The notes under the pieces are model-generated. The model was given only the letters and a program-made list of their open reading frames with translations, ran no database searches and had not been told where the DNA came from. From NCBI GenBank assembly GCA_009911175.1, contig QXWX01000018.1:17556-81555 (forward strand): a DNA stretch of 64,000 bases, in the 5' to 3' direction. Positions within the stretch are counted from its first letter, which is position 1. Every line of letters starts with the position of its first letter. The stretch comes from Lachnospiraceae bacterium (GTDB taxonomy: Bacteria; Bacillota_A; Clostridia; Lachnospirales; Lachnospiraceae). The translations under genes were made by a program, and so were the position numbers. Positions 34,004 through 42,589 of this stretch are shown piece by piece.

Positions 34004-35281
34004 TTACTGCAGTTCAAACGGAATTTCCGCGATCACTTGGGGCGCATCATCAGTGCCGGCAGTCTTATCCACGATTTTTACCACAAATTGAGAAGCTTCC
34101 GCTGCATTTGCAGTGATCTCCAAAAGGGGCTGTCCGGTTGTCTCATCGGATGCGTAAGAAATATGCTCCCATTCAACCTTTGCGCCGGCGGAATCAAAAA
34201 TCTGAGGAACCAGCGCATGGGTGTCCCGTCCGAAGGGGACAAGGATTGTAAGGTGGAGACTGCTGGGGGTGGCAGCGGCCTTTGTGACGGTGAAGCCCTG
34301 GTTCTTTGACGGACTGCTCAAGCTTCTGCTGCCGGACGGGTCTGCGGATGTACGAAAGGCCAGCTTCCAGTTTCCGCGTATGGTCTTATGCCCCATCGCC
34401 TCATGGTACGCCCCTTTATAGGTGCCGATATCTTCCAGCCTTGTGCCTCCGACTGCGTTAAAATCCAGTCTGACTTCCAGGCTATCCGCGGAAGTGAGGC
34501 CCGCGGAATCCATGGAAATGCGTACAAGCTGGACAAAAGAGCCGTCATCGCTTTTCCGAGGCTGCATGAATACAGATGTCACCTCTGTTCCGTTTATGAA
34601 GGCCGGAGCAAAGAAGGGAAGCGGATCTCCCTCTATAAAGTTTAGCGGAGTAAGGAACTCAGAGCTGTTCAATTCTTCGTCTTCTGTCCGTATGGAAAGT
34701 GTATAGTACAGGTCATAGCCGTCAAAGTATACATCGGAAATCATAACCTCTACACCGCTGTCATCGGCAATGGTTCCAGGCTCCGTACTGCTGCCGTTTG
34801 CATTGACTCCGGATTTTGCGGAACCAGTGTCTGTATCACTGCCAGATTTTGCGGAGCTTCCGTCTGTATCACTTTGCGGAGCTTCTGCTTTTTTCGAATA
34901 TTTTTCAATCTCTTCATATGCGGTTTTGTCCTTTGGATCTGTACGGATGTTGGTTTCCTGGATTTTTTTAAAGAGATTTCCTATAATCGGAAGATCCCTT
35001 GCAAGTGCCGGCTGGCTGAAAAGCAGACCGCCGGCACTTATTGTAATCACGGCTGCCGCAGCTGCTGCGGCCCATGCTGCCATCCGCCGCTTTCCCTGCC
35101 GTATATGCGCTGTATTTGTTTGTTCTGCACTTATTTGCTCTGCATTTTGCTTCACGGTACGTTCCTTTTGGGGCCTGCGGCTCAAAATCTGCCGGTATGC
35201 TTCGTTCAGCTTTTCATCTACCGCATCGGGAATGATCAGCTCCCGGCAAAGCTCCTGTTTCATTTTTTGTTCTAAATTCAT
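34004..35281 (-). CDS. DUF4179 membrane protein, probable anti-sigma factor
   Basis: A 425-aa reverse-strand protein: cytoplasmic N-terminus of 66 residues, one membrane span (residues 67-90, Ala/Val-rich), then a large extracellular part with a low-complexity Ser/Gly/Asp linker (about 130-175) and an immunoglobulin-like region. The N-terminus with DUF4179 membrane segment directly downstream of an ECF sigma gene marks the usual sigma/anti-sigma pair of Firmicutes. GGAGGTG precedes the ATG. The signal sensed is unknown. Confidence 0.82.
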   Translation of the reverse strand: MNLEQKMKQELCRELIIPDAVDEKLNEAYRQILSRRPQKERTVKQNAEQISAEQTNTAHIRQGKRRMAAWAAAAAAAVITISAGGLLFSQPALARDLPIIGNLFKKIQETNIRTDPKDKTAYEEIEKYSKKAEAPQSDTDGSSAKSGSDTDTGSAKSGVNANGSSTEPGTIADDSGVEVMISDVYFDGYDLYYTLSIRTEDEELNSSEFLTPLNFIEGDPLPFFAPAFINGTEVTSVFMQPRKSDDGSFVQLVRISMDSAGLTSADSLEVRLDFNAVGGTRLEDIGTYKGAYHEAMGHKTIRGNWKLAFRTSADPSGSRSLSSPSKNQGFTVTKAAATPSSLHLTILVPFGRDTHALVPQIFDSAGAKVEWEHISYASDETTGQPLLEITANAAEASQFVVKIVDKTAGTDDAPQVIAEIPFELQ

Positions 35282-35439
35282 TCATTACACCTCCAAATTT
35301 GTAACCAATTTACGAAGCAAATTGATTGCCTGTCATCTGCGAAGCAGATTTTTAATGCGGGCAATACCCGTATCATTTTTTATACGATGCTTTACACTAC
35401 CTTACAGTCAATTTGCATAGAAAATGGACTTTCTGCCTG
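35282..35439 (-). promoter_or_regulatory. Two small hairpins between sigma and anti-sigma genes
   Basis: On the reverse strand, ATCTGC-TTC-GCAGAT (about 35337-35351) and CAATTT/AAATTG around GCTTCG (about 35308-35326) lie before the DUF4179 ribosome site. They may tune the sigma to anti-sigma ratio. No strong terminator sequence is seen. Confidence 0.4.
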
Positions 35440-35991
35440 TTATCTGCGGGGCATTGCCTCCCTGGATTCGGAATAGGACATTTCTTGTAAATAAAGCCTC
35501 CTGTACAGATCCCTGCCCCTGGAAAGCCTGGTTTTGATTGTATTTTCGTTCAGACCCAGGAGCTCGGCGATCTCTTTGACGCTAAATTCCTCCGCATAGT
35601 ATAAAAGCAGTACGAGCCGGTATTTTGCGTCGATCTGCTCCATCAGCCTGGAAAATTCAATATTGTCTGTCACCTCTTTTTCCGGGCCGGGGTTCTCATC
35701 GTGCTCCCGCAGTTCTTGGATTGATGCCAGTTTATGCCGTTCTTTGAGGATTCTGCGGCAGTGGTTTATCAGGATCTTAAACATCCAGGCTTTGAATACG
35801 GAAGGATTTTTCAATGTGCTTATTTTTTCATAGCAGGTCAGCGCCGTGTCCTGGATGGCATCGGCCGCGTCCGGGGCGTTTTTTAAAATTCCGAACGCAA
35901 TACGGAACATTTCCTGCTTGTTGTTTTCGATCAGCGTGATCAGCGCCTCACCGTCGCCGCTCTGGGCCTGCTCAATCAGCGAATGGTTCAT
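35440..35991 (-). CDS. ECF-type RNA polymerase sigma factor
   Basis: A 183-aa sigma-70 ECF protein. Region 2 (EMFRIAFGILKNAPDAADAIQ, FKAWMFKILINHCRRIL) and region 4 (YRLVLLLYYAEEFSVKEIAELL, NENTIKTRLSRGRD) are both intact. The start at 35991 has AAGGAGCGG upstream; an in-frame ATG at 36033 has none. It is co-transcribed with its probable anti-sigma factor encoded next on the same strand. Confidence 0.92.
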   Translation of the reverse strand: MNHSLIEQAQSGDGEALITLIENNKQEMFRIAFGILKNAPDAADAIQDTALTCYEKISTLKNPSVFKAWMFKILINHCRRILKERHKLASIQELREHDENPGPEKEVTDNIEFSRLMEQIDAKYRLVLLLYYAEEFSVKEIAELLGLNENTIKTRLSRGRDLYRRLYLQEMSYSESREAMPRR

Positions 35992-36093
35992 GTATACCGC
36001 TCCTTTCGTCTTTGCTGCTGCAGCATTACACATATTAAGATAAAATAAAGGGGAAAAGGTTTCATATTTTTTGAATTAATTGGCTTGACCGGC

Positions 36094-37365
36094 TTATAAA
36101 GAAATCATCAGAGAAGAGATGAAAAATATAGTGCTCAAAAGAAAATATCCTTTTGATAATAGTTCCTTATGCATGATATCAAACCAAAAAATCAGAACAG
36201 TTGCTGCAGCCAGGATGATGCATACGGCCAAAATTCGGAATATATCGGTATGCAGAATCAAGGACAGCAGCATCCCTTCCCCTGCAATAACGATCATTGG
36301 AATCACGGCAAACTGTAATGCGATCTGCTTTTCTGATAATGGAATCAACAGGCCGTCCTGTGCTTTTTCAAGAATGCTGTCCAACTGCAGCAGCATACTT
36401 CGAAGAGTCAGTTGAAATACCGCAAAGATACTTCCGGTCAGCAGAAGCTGACGTGTCGATTCCTGATCCAAAATCGGGATCGTCCAAAATAGTTCAACCC
36501 GGCAGATGGTCAGACTGAATGTAAAGAAAAGCAATCCGGTTAAAATAAATTCCCTGCTTAATCTGTAAATGGAGGTTCCTGCTTTCCAGACCAGAGGAAA
36601 TCTGGCCAGCAGTTTCGGTGCATTTTTTCGAACAGGAAGATTGCGGAGCTTTTTTTCTTTTGCGTATTGATTTAATAAAACCGTATTATGATCGTTTTGG
36701 GCAGTATGTATTTTTTCAATAAACTGCATTTCATCTTCGTATTTTTCTATATTCAGATGAAGTGTGAGCAAATAGCGGTACAGCATGAAACACCACAGTA
36801 AAAAAGCAATACCGGACAAGAAGGGATGTATCCAGACGAAAAAAACGGATAAATATAATAAAAGCAAGATACCAAAATCAAATAAGGTTTTTCTGTTTTT
36901 ATGATAGATTTTCCAGCGGAGCAATCCTCCGGAATTTAATAAATATAAAACAGAAAACAGGGTGTATGCAAAATCACGGTTCCAATTTACCCCATTTATA
37001 CACAATGCAAGGAACAGGGCCTGTAAAAACTGCCTGCACGCGATTCCGATAAATTTTATTCCGATCAGTTTTTTCAGCCTTTTTTCACAAAACAGGGAAA
37101 TAGAAGCGGGCTTTACAATAATAAGAGGCTTAACTCTGAAAAAGCAGCAGCAAAAAGAATATCCTGCCAGTGCGGAAATCAGGCCGTTATAGATCCTAGG
37201 CCGGAAGCCCTCTATGTCTCCGATTGCAGGAGCAGCGAAAGCAGTAAAGAGGAACAAGATGTAACCGGTGAAGAAAACGAAAAATAGAGAGGGTAATAAA
37301 AGATTGCTTACCATTCTTTTACACTCCCGCAGCCTGTTCAGACACAACATTTTATAGATATACAT
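36094..37365 (-). CDS. Multi-span membrane protein, probable ABC exporter permease
   Basis: A 423-aa protein with about ten hydrophobic segments (for example LLPSLFFVFFTGYILFLFTAF, GILLLLYLSVFFVWIHPFLSG). No family is certain, but it follows the ATPase gene by 28 bp on the same strand and so should be its permease. AAGGAGG precedes the ATG. MerR-type control is predicted for the pair. Confidence 0.72.
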   Translation of the reverse strand: MYIYKMLCLNRLRECKRMVSNLLLPSLFFVFFTGYILFLFTAFAAPAIGDIEGFRPRIYNGLISALAGYSFCCCFFRVKPLIIVKPASISLFCEKRLKKLIGIKFIGIACRQFLQALFLALCINGVNWNRDFAYTLFSVLYLLNSGGLLRWKIYHKNRKTLFDFGILLLLYLSVFFVWIHPFLSGIAFLLWCFMLYRYLLTLHLNIEKYEDEMQFIEKIHTAQNDHNTVLLNQYAKEKKLRNLPVRKNAPKLLARFPLVWKAGTSIYRLSREFILTGLLFFTFSLTICRVELFWTIPILDQESTRQLLLTGSIFAVFQLTLRSMLLQLDSILEKAQDGLLIPLSEKQIALQFAVIPMIVIAGEGMLLSLILHTDIFRILAVCIILAAATVLIFWFDIMHKELLSKGYFLLSTIFFISSLMISL

Positions 37366-37393
37366 GTTTCATGCCTCCTTCATTTTATCAGAA

Positions 37394-38131
37394 TCACGGT
37401 TTGACTGTATCGGATGTACAGCGATCTGTCAGGTGCAGGTAAAGTTCTTCTAATGAAACTGCATCGCTCACATGGTACTGCGCAGTGATTTCTTCTTTAC
37501 TGCCCTCCGCAAGAACCTGCCCGTTGTGGAGAAAAACAAATCTGCCGCAGATGGCTTCTGCCAGATCCAGCGAGTGAGTTGAAATGAGTATAGCTTTATG
37601 CTGATGCGTTAATTCCTGCAGAATCTGCTTAAATATATGGAGTTGTCGGGGATCAAGCCCTGTGAAGGGTTCGTCTGCCAAAAATATTTCATATTGACGC
37701 AGCAGCGCAAGTGCAATCATAAGCTTTTGCAGATTCCCCTTTGACAGGGCACAGGGAATTTTGTGCAGATGCTTCTGTAAATCTAATTGTTTGATCAGAC
37801 CTTGAACGGAAAGAGGATTTTGCGGATACAGCGCTTTTACAAACTGCAAATGTTCCAAAACGGTAAGCTCTTCATAATATACAGGTGTATCCGGCACAAA
37901 TGTGAACGGATGATTCGTATTTGACAAAGCGGATACAGGGCTTTGGTTTACCAAAATATTTCCGCTGGATGGTGTTAATTTTTTGACCATTATTTTCAGC
38001 ATGGTCGTTTTGCCGGAACCATTGGAACCAATCAGACCTGTTATTGTACCACTTTGAATTTGAAAACTTACATTTTGCAGGACAGGCAACTCTGTATAAG
38101 AAAAATTGATATTCTCCACCTTAACGTGCAT
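37394..38131 (-). CDS. ABC transporter ATP-binding protein
   Basis: A 245-aa ATPase: Walker A LIGSNGSGKTTM, signature CALSKGNLQKLMIALALL, Walker B EIFLADEPFTGLDP, switch ISTHSLD. Layout of CcmA/YxlF-type exporter ATPases. AAGGAGGAG stands before the ATG. It is transcribed from the MerR-type promoter at 38155-38185. Confidence 0.9.
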   Translation of the reverse strand: MHVKVENINFSYTELPVLQNVSFQIQSGTITGLIGSNGSGKTTMLKIMVKKLTPSSGNILVNQSPVSALSNTNHPFTFVPDTPVYYEELTVLEHLQFVKALYPQNPLSVQGLIKQLDLQKHLHKIPCALSKGNLQKLMIALALLRQYEIFLADEPFTGLDPRQLHIFKQILQELTHQHKAILISTHSLDLAEAICGRFVFLHNGQVLAEGSKEEITAQYHVSDAVSLEELYLHLTDRCTSDTVKP

Positions 38132-38154
38132 TGTAACTCCTCCTTTTTTGTTTG

Positions 38155-38185
38155 ATCTTACACCTTAGACAAGGTTTAAGGTCAA
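38155..38185 (-). promoter_or_regulatory. MerR-type promoter with 19-bp spacer and dyad operator
   Basis: On the reverse strand TTGACC (-35), a 19-bp spacer and TAAGAT (-10). The spacer holds the dyad ACCTTA-N9-TAAGGT. A 19-bp spacer with a centred dyad is the diagnostic design of MerR-activated promoters. It faces the ABC genes; the MerR-family gene lies just upstream. Confidence 0.85.
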
Positions 38186-38245
38186 GAAAAAAGAAAGATT
38201 TTCTGTATAATCTAGTTACTGTGAATGGTAACATAATCTAAAGGC

Positions 38246-38857
38246 CTATGCCTTTTCGTTGTAAGATATTATCCGAATCATGCAGACGAACACAACGATT
38301 ATCATAGAAAGTGCAATCAACTGAAACGGCAAAGTCATATAAGCAGTAAAAAGCTCGAAATAAAAATACAAACACAGGATCATGACAAACAGCCATCCTA
38401 AAATGCAGACTGACTGCCTGGAAAGAAAAATAAGACTCTTTATGCGGTCCTGCTTTTTTAGCTGCTCTAATTGTCTGCAGTAAGCCTCTTTATTATGAAA
38501 TATTTGTTCTAACAGGTTGTCCGGCACTTCGTTTATATCGAATTCCAGATCGGCAAGCTGTTCACATAAGAGTTGATTTTGTCTGATTCTTTGCTCCTTG
38601 GTTTTGAGGTCATCCATATGTATTCTCAGAACATCTGATAAATTTTTTCTGCCTTGTATACATTCACGAATCTCTGAAACAGAAATGTCCAGTATTCTCA
38701 GCAGTTTTATTCGATTCAGCAGCTTGACATCAGCATCGGTGTATTCACGGTAACCATTCATGGGATTTCTTTGCGGAAAGATCAGCTGCTCTTTTTCATA
38801 AAAACGAATATTATGACTGGTGATTCCGGTTTGATTTTCTACTTCTTTTATTTTCAC
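38246..38857 (-). CDS. MerR-family regulator with C-terminal membrane spans
   Basis: A 203-aa protein: MerR winged helix (IKEVENQTGITSHNIRFYEKEQL, NGYREYTDADVKLLNRI), a dimerisation helix, then two hydrophobic segments (SVCILGWLFVMILCLYFYF and PFQLIALSMIIVVFVCMIRII). Membrane-anchored MerR proteins are found beside exporters of lipophilic or peptide compounds. It should activate the ABC genes from the 19-bp promoter about 60 bp downstream of its stop. Confidence 0.88.
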   Translation of the reverse strand: MKIKEVENQTGITSHNIRFYEKEQLIFPQRNPMNGYREYTDADVKLLNRIKLLRILDISVSEIRECIQGRKNLSDVLRIHMDDLKTKEQRIRQNQLLCEQLADLEFDINEVPDNLLEQIFHNKEAYCRQLEQLKKQDRIKSLIFLSRQSVCILGWLFVMILCLYFYFELFTAYMTLPFQLIALSMIIVVFVCMIRIISYNEKA

Positions 38858-38948
38858 AGGCGGCCCCTTCTTTCGTGATTTGTTTTTCTTTATTATATCA
38901 GGCTTTTTGCAAACTCACAAATGATTCAAAAGAATGCTGCATTGAAAC

Positions 38949-38985
38949 GTTACAGTTCGCGGCCGGTTGGGCCGTGAACTGTAAC
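38949..38985. terminator. Long perfect hairpin
   Basis: GTTACAGTTC (38949-38958) pairs with GAACTGTAAC (38976-38985), extended inward by GCGGCC/GGCCGT. There is no T-run; it resembles a palindromic repeat unit or a transcription barrier upstream of hipBA. Confidence 0.45.
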
Positions 38986-39057
38986 ATTGGAACACCTTAT
39001 ACAAAAGAATTTTGCCTGGGCCGTTGAATAAAATATTGGAAAAGTGTATAATAAAAA

Positions 39058-39117
39058 TAGATAATATATGAGCTGTTTTTATGGAAAAATGTATAAAATA
39101 GATCATATATTATCTAT
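39058..39117. promoter_or_regulatory. Palindromic operator of the hipBA operon
   Basis: TAGATAATATATGA (39058-39071) is repeated inverted as TCATATATTATCTA (39103-39116), a perfect 14-bp inverted repeat with a 31-bp gap. The right arm also forms its own palindrome ATAGAT-N8-ATCTAT. Location directly upstream of hipB suits autorepression by the HipB dimer. Confidence 0.65.
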
Positions 39118-39158
39118 ACTGAAAAGAAACTGTATATGCAAAGGAGAGGTGTAGCAAG

Positions 39159-39440
39159 GTGGCGGCAGAATATGTATGGGAGACGCCGGAAGAGATGGAT
39201 CTGCTCCTGGCGCAGAGAATACGAAGGATTCGGAAGCGTCGTTTAGTTTCACAGGAAAAGCTAAGCCAGATGAGCGGAGTCAGTTTTGGATCAATCAAGC
39301 GTTTTGAAACGACAGGAAAGATTTCCCTGCTTTCCCTGACAAAGCTTGCGGTTGCACTCGACTGCGGGGACGAGATCCGAAATATGTTTACACAGATTCC
39401 ATATCGGAATATAGAGGAGGTTATTCGTGAAGGCAGATAG
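39159..39440 (+). CDS. hipB: HipB-like antitoxin, XRE family
   Basis: A 93-aa XRE helix-turn-helix protein (QRIRRIRKRRLVSQEKLSQMSGVSFGSIKRFE, LTKLAVALDC). The GTG start at 39159 is backed by AAGGAGAGG eight bases upstream. It overlaps hipA by 14 bp, the usual antitoxin-first order. Confidence 0.88.
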   Translation: MAAEYVWETPEEMDLLLAQRIRRIRKRRLVSQEKLSQMSGVSFGSIKRFETTGKISLLSLTKLAVALDCGDEIRNMFTQIPYRNIEEVIREGR

Positions 39441-40581
39441 ATATCTTAAGGTGCTGTATCAAGGCAGGCTGGCAGGTACACTGGCCCTTACACCGGAGAA
39501 AAAGGCGGCATTCGAGTATGCAGACGAATGGCTGAAGGACGGTTTTTCCATCAGCCCGTTTTCCCTTCCTCTGAAAAAACAGGTATTCATCCCTCAAAAA
39601 GACTATTTTCACGGCCTGTTCGGCGTATTTGCGGACAGCCTGCCGGATGCGTGGGGAAATATTCTATTGAACAGGCTTTTAAAGAAAAAGGGGATCAATG
39701 CGGATCAGATGGATATACTGGACCGGCTGGCAATCGTCGGGAGTTCCGGAATGGGGGCATTGACCTATCAGCCGGAAATACAGGTGGCAGAGGAGGGGAG
39801 CGGCCTGGATCTGGATTATCTGTCAGAGCAATGCCAGAGCATTTTGGAGACAGAATACACGGAGGAACTGGACCGGCTTTATCACCTGGGAGGTACCAGC
39901 GGCGGCGCAAGGCCCAAGATCATGACAAAAATAGGGGAAGAGGATTGGATTATTAAATTTCCGGCTCGACATATAGATGGGGAAGAGAGCGGATTTATGG
40001 AATACAAGTACGCAAAGTGTGCGGCTGCGTGCAAAATCCAGATGCCCGAGACAAAATTATTCCCTTCTCAGAAGTGCAGAGGATACTTTGGAACAAAGCG
40101 ATTTGACAGGGTGAGGGCGGACGGTGCGGGTGAAACGAAAAAAATTCATATGCTGACAGCGGCCGCATTGCTGGAACTGGATTTTGAGCAGCCGAGTCTG
40201 GATTATCACAGCCTGATGAAGCTGACAAAAATTTTAACAAGAAATAACCAGGAAGATATGCAGAATATGTTCCGCAGGATGTGTTTCAATGTGTTTGCCC
40301 ACAACCGGGATGACCATTCGAAAAATTTTTCGTTTCTTTATGATGAAGAGAAAGATTGCTGGCGGCTGAGTCCGGCATACGATCTGACTTACAGTACGAC
40401 ATATTATGGTGAGCATACCACAACCGTGGACGGAGAAGGGGCTTCTCCGGGAATCAGAGAAATCCTGGCAGTGGGAACAGCGGCTGGGCTGGGGAAAAGG
40501 TACTGTGAAGCCGCTGCGCAGGAGATTTTGGAGAAGGTAAAACAGATGCTGGGAAGGTATTTATCATGCGGTTGGTTATGA
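39427..40581 (+). CDS. hipA: HipA-like serine/threonine kinase toxin
   Basis: A 384-aa HipA-family kinase. The Gly-rich loop GGTSGGARPKIM, the catalytic loop HNRDDHSKN (Asp295) and the metal-binding SPAYDLT (Asp319) are all present. HipA phosphorylates a tRNA synthetase (GltX in the E. coli case), which stops translation and favours persistence. The GTG start overlaps hipB, with GGAGG upstream. All catalytic residues are intact, so the toxin should be active when not bound by HipB. Confidence 0.92.
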   Translation: MKADRYLKVLYQGRLAGTLALTPEKKAAFEYADEWLKDGFSISPFSLPLKKQVFIPQKDYFHGLFGVFADSLPDAWGNILLNRLLKKKGINADQMDILDRLAIVGSSGMGALTYQPEIQVAEEGSGLDLDYLSEQCQSILETEYTEELDRLYHLGGTSGGARPKIMTKIGEEDWIIKFPARHIDGEESGFMEYKYAKCAAACKIQMPETKLFPSQKCRGYFGTKRFDRVRADGAGETKKIHMLTAAALLELDFEQPSLDYHSLMKLTKILTRNNQEDMQNMFRRMCFNVFAHNRDDHSKNFSFLYDEEKDCWRLSPAYDLTYSTTYYGEHTTTVDGEGASPGIREILAVGTAAGLGKRYCEAAAQEILEKVKQMLGRYLSCGWL

Positions 40582-40609
40582 AAGTTATGACTTTCGGAGG
40601 GCAGAAATT

Positions 40610-41074
40610 ATGCTGAACATCATTTTCAACAGAGGCACAAGGGACATCGAAAACAGGAATTATGTGTTTAGCCCGGACACCTATTTTAAATATAACTATG
40701 AGGAAGAATGGTTTGAGGATGAACTGGTGAAGGAAATGGTTTTGGACGTAGACAGTTCATCGGTAATATCTGCGCATGCAATTGACAGTCCAGTTCTTGG
40801 GGTGATCGCTCCGGAAAGACTGTCAGGCGGTGTGAAAGCCCTTATTATCATGTACAAAGAGCCGTCTTTAATAGTGAACGCCTCTTCCTGCGGGAATAAT
40901 TGTGCAAAATGGATATTAGAGATTGGGAAAATACAGGATATTACCATCAGGCTCGGATATGAGATGGAGTTTGAAGAGCCTTTTGAAATCTGTATCAAAA
41001 ACAGTGGGAAAGTGGTTCATAGCTACGTTGATTTTCTAAAAGAATTTCAGGAGGTGGAGATTTTTGAAGGGTAA
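40610..41074 (+). CDS. DUF4869-like protein
   Basis: A 154-aa acidic protein (MLNIIFNRGTRDIENRNYVF start, WFEDELVKEMVLDVD). The pattern is that of DUF4869, small proteins found next to P-loop proteins in Lachnospiraceae. No known activity. It overlaps the following gene by 11 bp; GGAGGG precedes the ATG. Confidence 0.65.
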   Translation: MLNIIFNRGTRDIENRNYVFSPDTYFKYNYEEEWFEDELVKEMVLDVDSSSVISAHAIDSPVLGVIAPERLSGGVKALIIMYKEPSLIVNASSCGNNCAKWILEIGKIQDITIRLGYEMEFEEPFEICIKNSGKVVHSYVDFLKEFQEVEIFEG

Positions 41075-41528
41075 TATCAAAGTGATTGTCTCCACCAAAA
41101 AGCTGCGTTATGAGTTAAATCTGCGCAGGAATATTACGGTGATTCAGGGAGACAGCGCTACAGGGAAGACCACTCTGATTCAGATTGTAAGCGATTATTT
41201 ATCCGGAAGGACAGGACCTGGAACGGAAGTGATATGTGACAAAAAATGTGCTGTCTTATCAGGAGATACAGAGAGTGCAGTGATACGGTTGAAAGCACTG
41301 GCGGATGCAGTTGTATTTGTAGATGAACAGGAACGATTTTTGTATTCGAAAGTATTTGCAGAGAATGTGTTAGATTCAAATTGTTATTTTGTGTTTATTG
41401 CAAGAGACGGGCTGAATATGCTGCCGTATAGTGTGAATGAGATTTATTACCTTAAGAACAGCGGTTATTATCAGAATACCAGGCAGGTGTATAATTCCAT
41501 ACATCAGGTATATCCTCAAGATATCTGA
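41064..41528 (+). CDS. P-loop ATPase-like protein, partner of DUF4869
   Basis: A 154-aa protein with Walker A QGDSATGKTTLIQ and a Walker B-like AVVFVDEQE. The start is TTG at 41064, supported by AGGAGGTGG just before it and by overlap with the preceding gene. As I recall, related proteins are longer, so this may be C-terminally shortened. The pair looks like an ABC/AAA-type accessory module; whether it belongs to hipBA is unclear. Confidence 0.65.
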   Translation: MKGNIKVIVSTKKLRYELNLRRNITVIQGDSATGKTTLIQIVSDYLSGRTGPGTEVICDKKCAVLSGDTESAVIRLKALADAVVFVDEQERFLYSKVFAENVLDSNCYFVFIARDGLNMLPYSVNEIYYLKNSGYYQNTRQVYNSIHQVYPQDI

Positions 41529-41575
41529 TATGATCAAGGCTTTATAAGTTTATCCTGGATTTCCCGCTCTTATGC

Positions 41576-41604
41576 TTGACATATTTTTGCTCTGAGAGTA
41601 TCAT
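41576..41604 (+). promoter_or_regulatory. Sigma-A promoter of the satellite BMC genes
   Basis: TTGACA (41576-41581), a 17-bp spacer and TATCAT (41599-41604), 76 bp upstream of the first shell gene. Confidence 0.75.
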
Positions 41605-41680
41605 TTTTAATAGGATAAGTATCTGAAAAATCAACGGATACGACAGAAAAAGTTCATTTCTGAAAGCGAGGAACAAATCA

Positions 41681-42046
41681 ATGGCAAGTACTCATGAGGA
41701 ACAGATCAGGATCGTGCAGGAAACCGTGGCCGGCAAGGAAATCACCTTTGCCCATGTGATGGGAAGTCCGGCTCCGATCATATATCAGAAACTGGGATTA
41801 AATCCGCAGGTGGACTACCGCTCATCTGCGATTGGGATTATGAACATGACACCGCCGGAATCCGCAGTCATTGCATCGGATATTGCGGTGAAAAGCGGGA
41901 ATGTCTATCTCGGCTTCGCAGACCGTTTTACCGGGACGCTGATCATTACAGGCGATATCTCGGAGGTGTTTTCCGCAATGACGGAGATCGTGGACTATTT
42001 CCGGGATTCCCTGGGGTATGTAGTCTGCGGCATTACGAAGAGATAA
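41681..42046 (+). CDS. pduU: PduU/EutS-type BMC shell protein (copy 1)
   Basis: A 121-aa circularly permuted BMC protein (ETVAGKEITFAHVMGSP, SAIGIMNMTPPESAVIASDIAV, FADRFTGTLIITGD). PduU hexamers have a beta-barrel that plugs the pore. It starts a three-gene satellite operon about 27 kb from the main cluster. GAGGAA before the ATG. Confidence 0.9.
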   Translation: MASTHEEQIRIVQETVAGKEITFAHVMGSPAPIIYQKLGLNPQVDYRSSAIGIMNMTPPESAVIASDIAVKSGNVYLGFADRFTGTLIITGDISEVFSAMTEIVDYFRDSLGYVVCGITKR

Positions 42047-42137
42047 GGCAGAGGCAAAAAAAGTCTCTGATGACTGAGAACAGGATCAAGGGCGTATCTG
42101 TGAACTACAAGGCAGCTACGGGACAGGAAGTGACGCG

Positions 42138-42566
42138 ATGGCTCGAATTACAAAGGAGGAACTGCTGGAAAAGCTGTTCCATAACGACTATGAACATCTA
42201 AAGGGAAAGCGGCTGCGCATGACGCGTGTGCGGGTTCCGGGCAAGGAGGTTTGTCTGGCACATGTGCTCAGCCCATCCGAGACATGTATCTATCAGAATC
42301 TGGCCCTGCATATCGGTGTCCATGAAGGGGAAGACCATACCGGTGAATCCATCGGCCTGATTCGTTTCACCCCATGGGAAGCGGTGGTGGCTGCAGCGGA
42401 TATAGCGGTAAAAAGCGCGGATGTGCAGGTTGGATTTATGGATCGCTTCTGCGGTTCTCTGATCCTCACCGGAGGTTTGTCACAGGTTCAGACCGCGGTG
42501 GAAGAGGTGGTCAGATTTTTCGGTGAAGAACTGGGCTTTCGGACCTGCGAAGTCCATAAAAATTAA
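42138..42566 (+). CDS. PduU/EutS-type BMC shell protein (copy 2, longer N-terminus)
   Basis: A 142-aa paralogue with about 20 extra N-terminal residues (TKEELLEKLFHNDYEHLKGK). The conserved segments are VPGKEVCLAHVLSPSETCIY, SIGLIRFTPWEAVVAAADIAV and FMDRFCGSLILTGG. Two non-identical PduU-type proteins side by side could form mixed or alternative shell tiles. Confidence 0.88.
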   Translation: MARITKEELLEKLFHNDYEHLKGKRLRMTRVRVPGKEVCLAHVLSPSETCIYQNLALHIGVHEGEDHTGESIGLIRFTPWEAVVAAADIAVKSADVQVGFMDRFCGSLILTGGLSQVQTAVEEVVRFFGEELGFRTCEVHKN

Positions 42567-42589
42567 TATGACAGGAACAGGAAGTCAAT

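Larger units (their letters stand above)
38858..39158. other. Intergenic region before hipBA
   Basis: Apart from the MerR gene's ribosome site this holds a strong hairpin (38949-38985) and the hipBA promoter/operator region (39058-39117). No gene. Confidence 0.5.

Noticed and set aside
34770..35420. Long forward open frame of 216 codons
   Set aside because: It is antisense to the DUF4179 gene, whose domain structure, ribosome site and partner sigma gene are convincing.
40610..41528. Assigning the DUF4869/P-loop pair as a toxin-antitoxin system
   Set aside because: No toxin motif is visible and neither protein is known to be toxic; the tie to hipBA is only by position.
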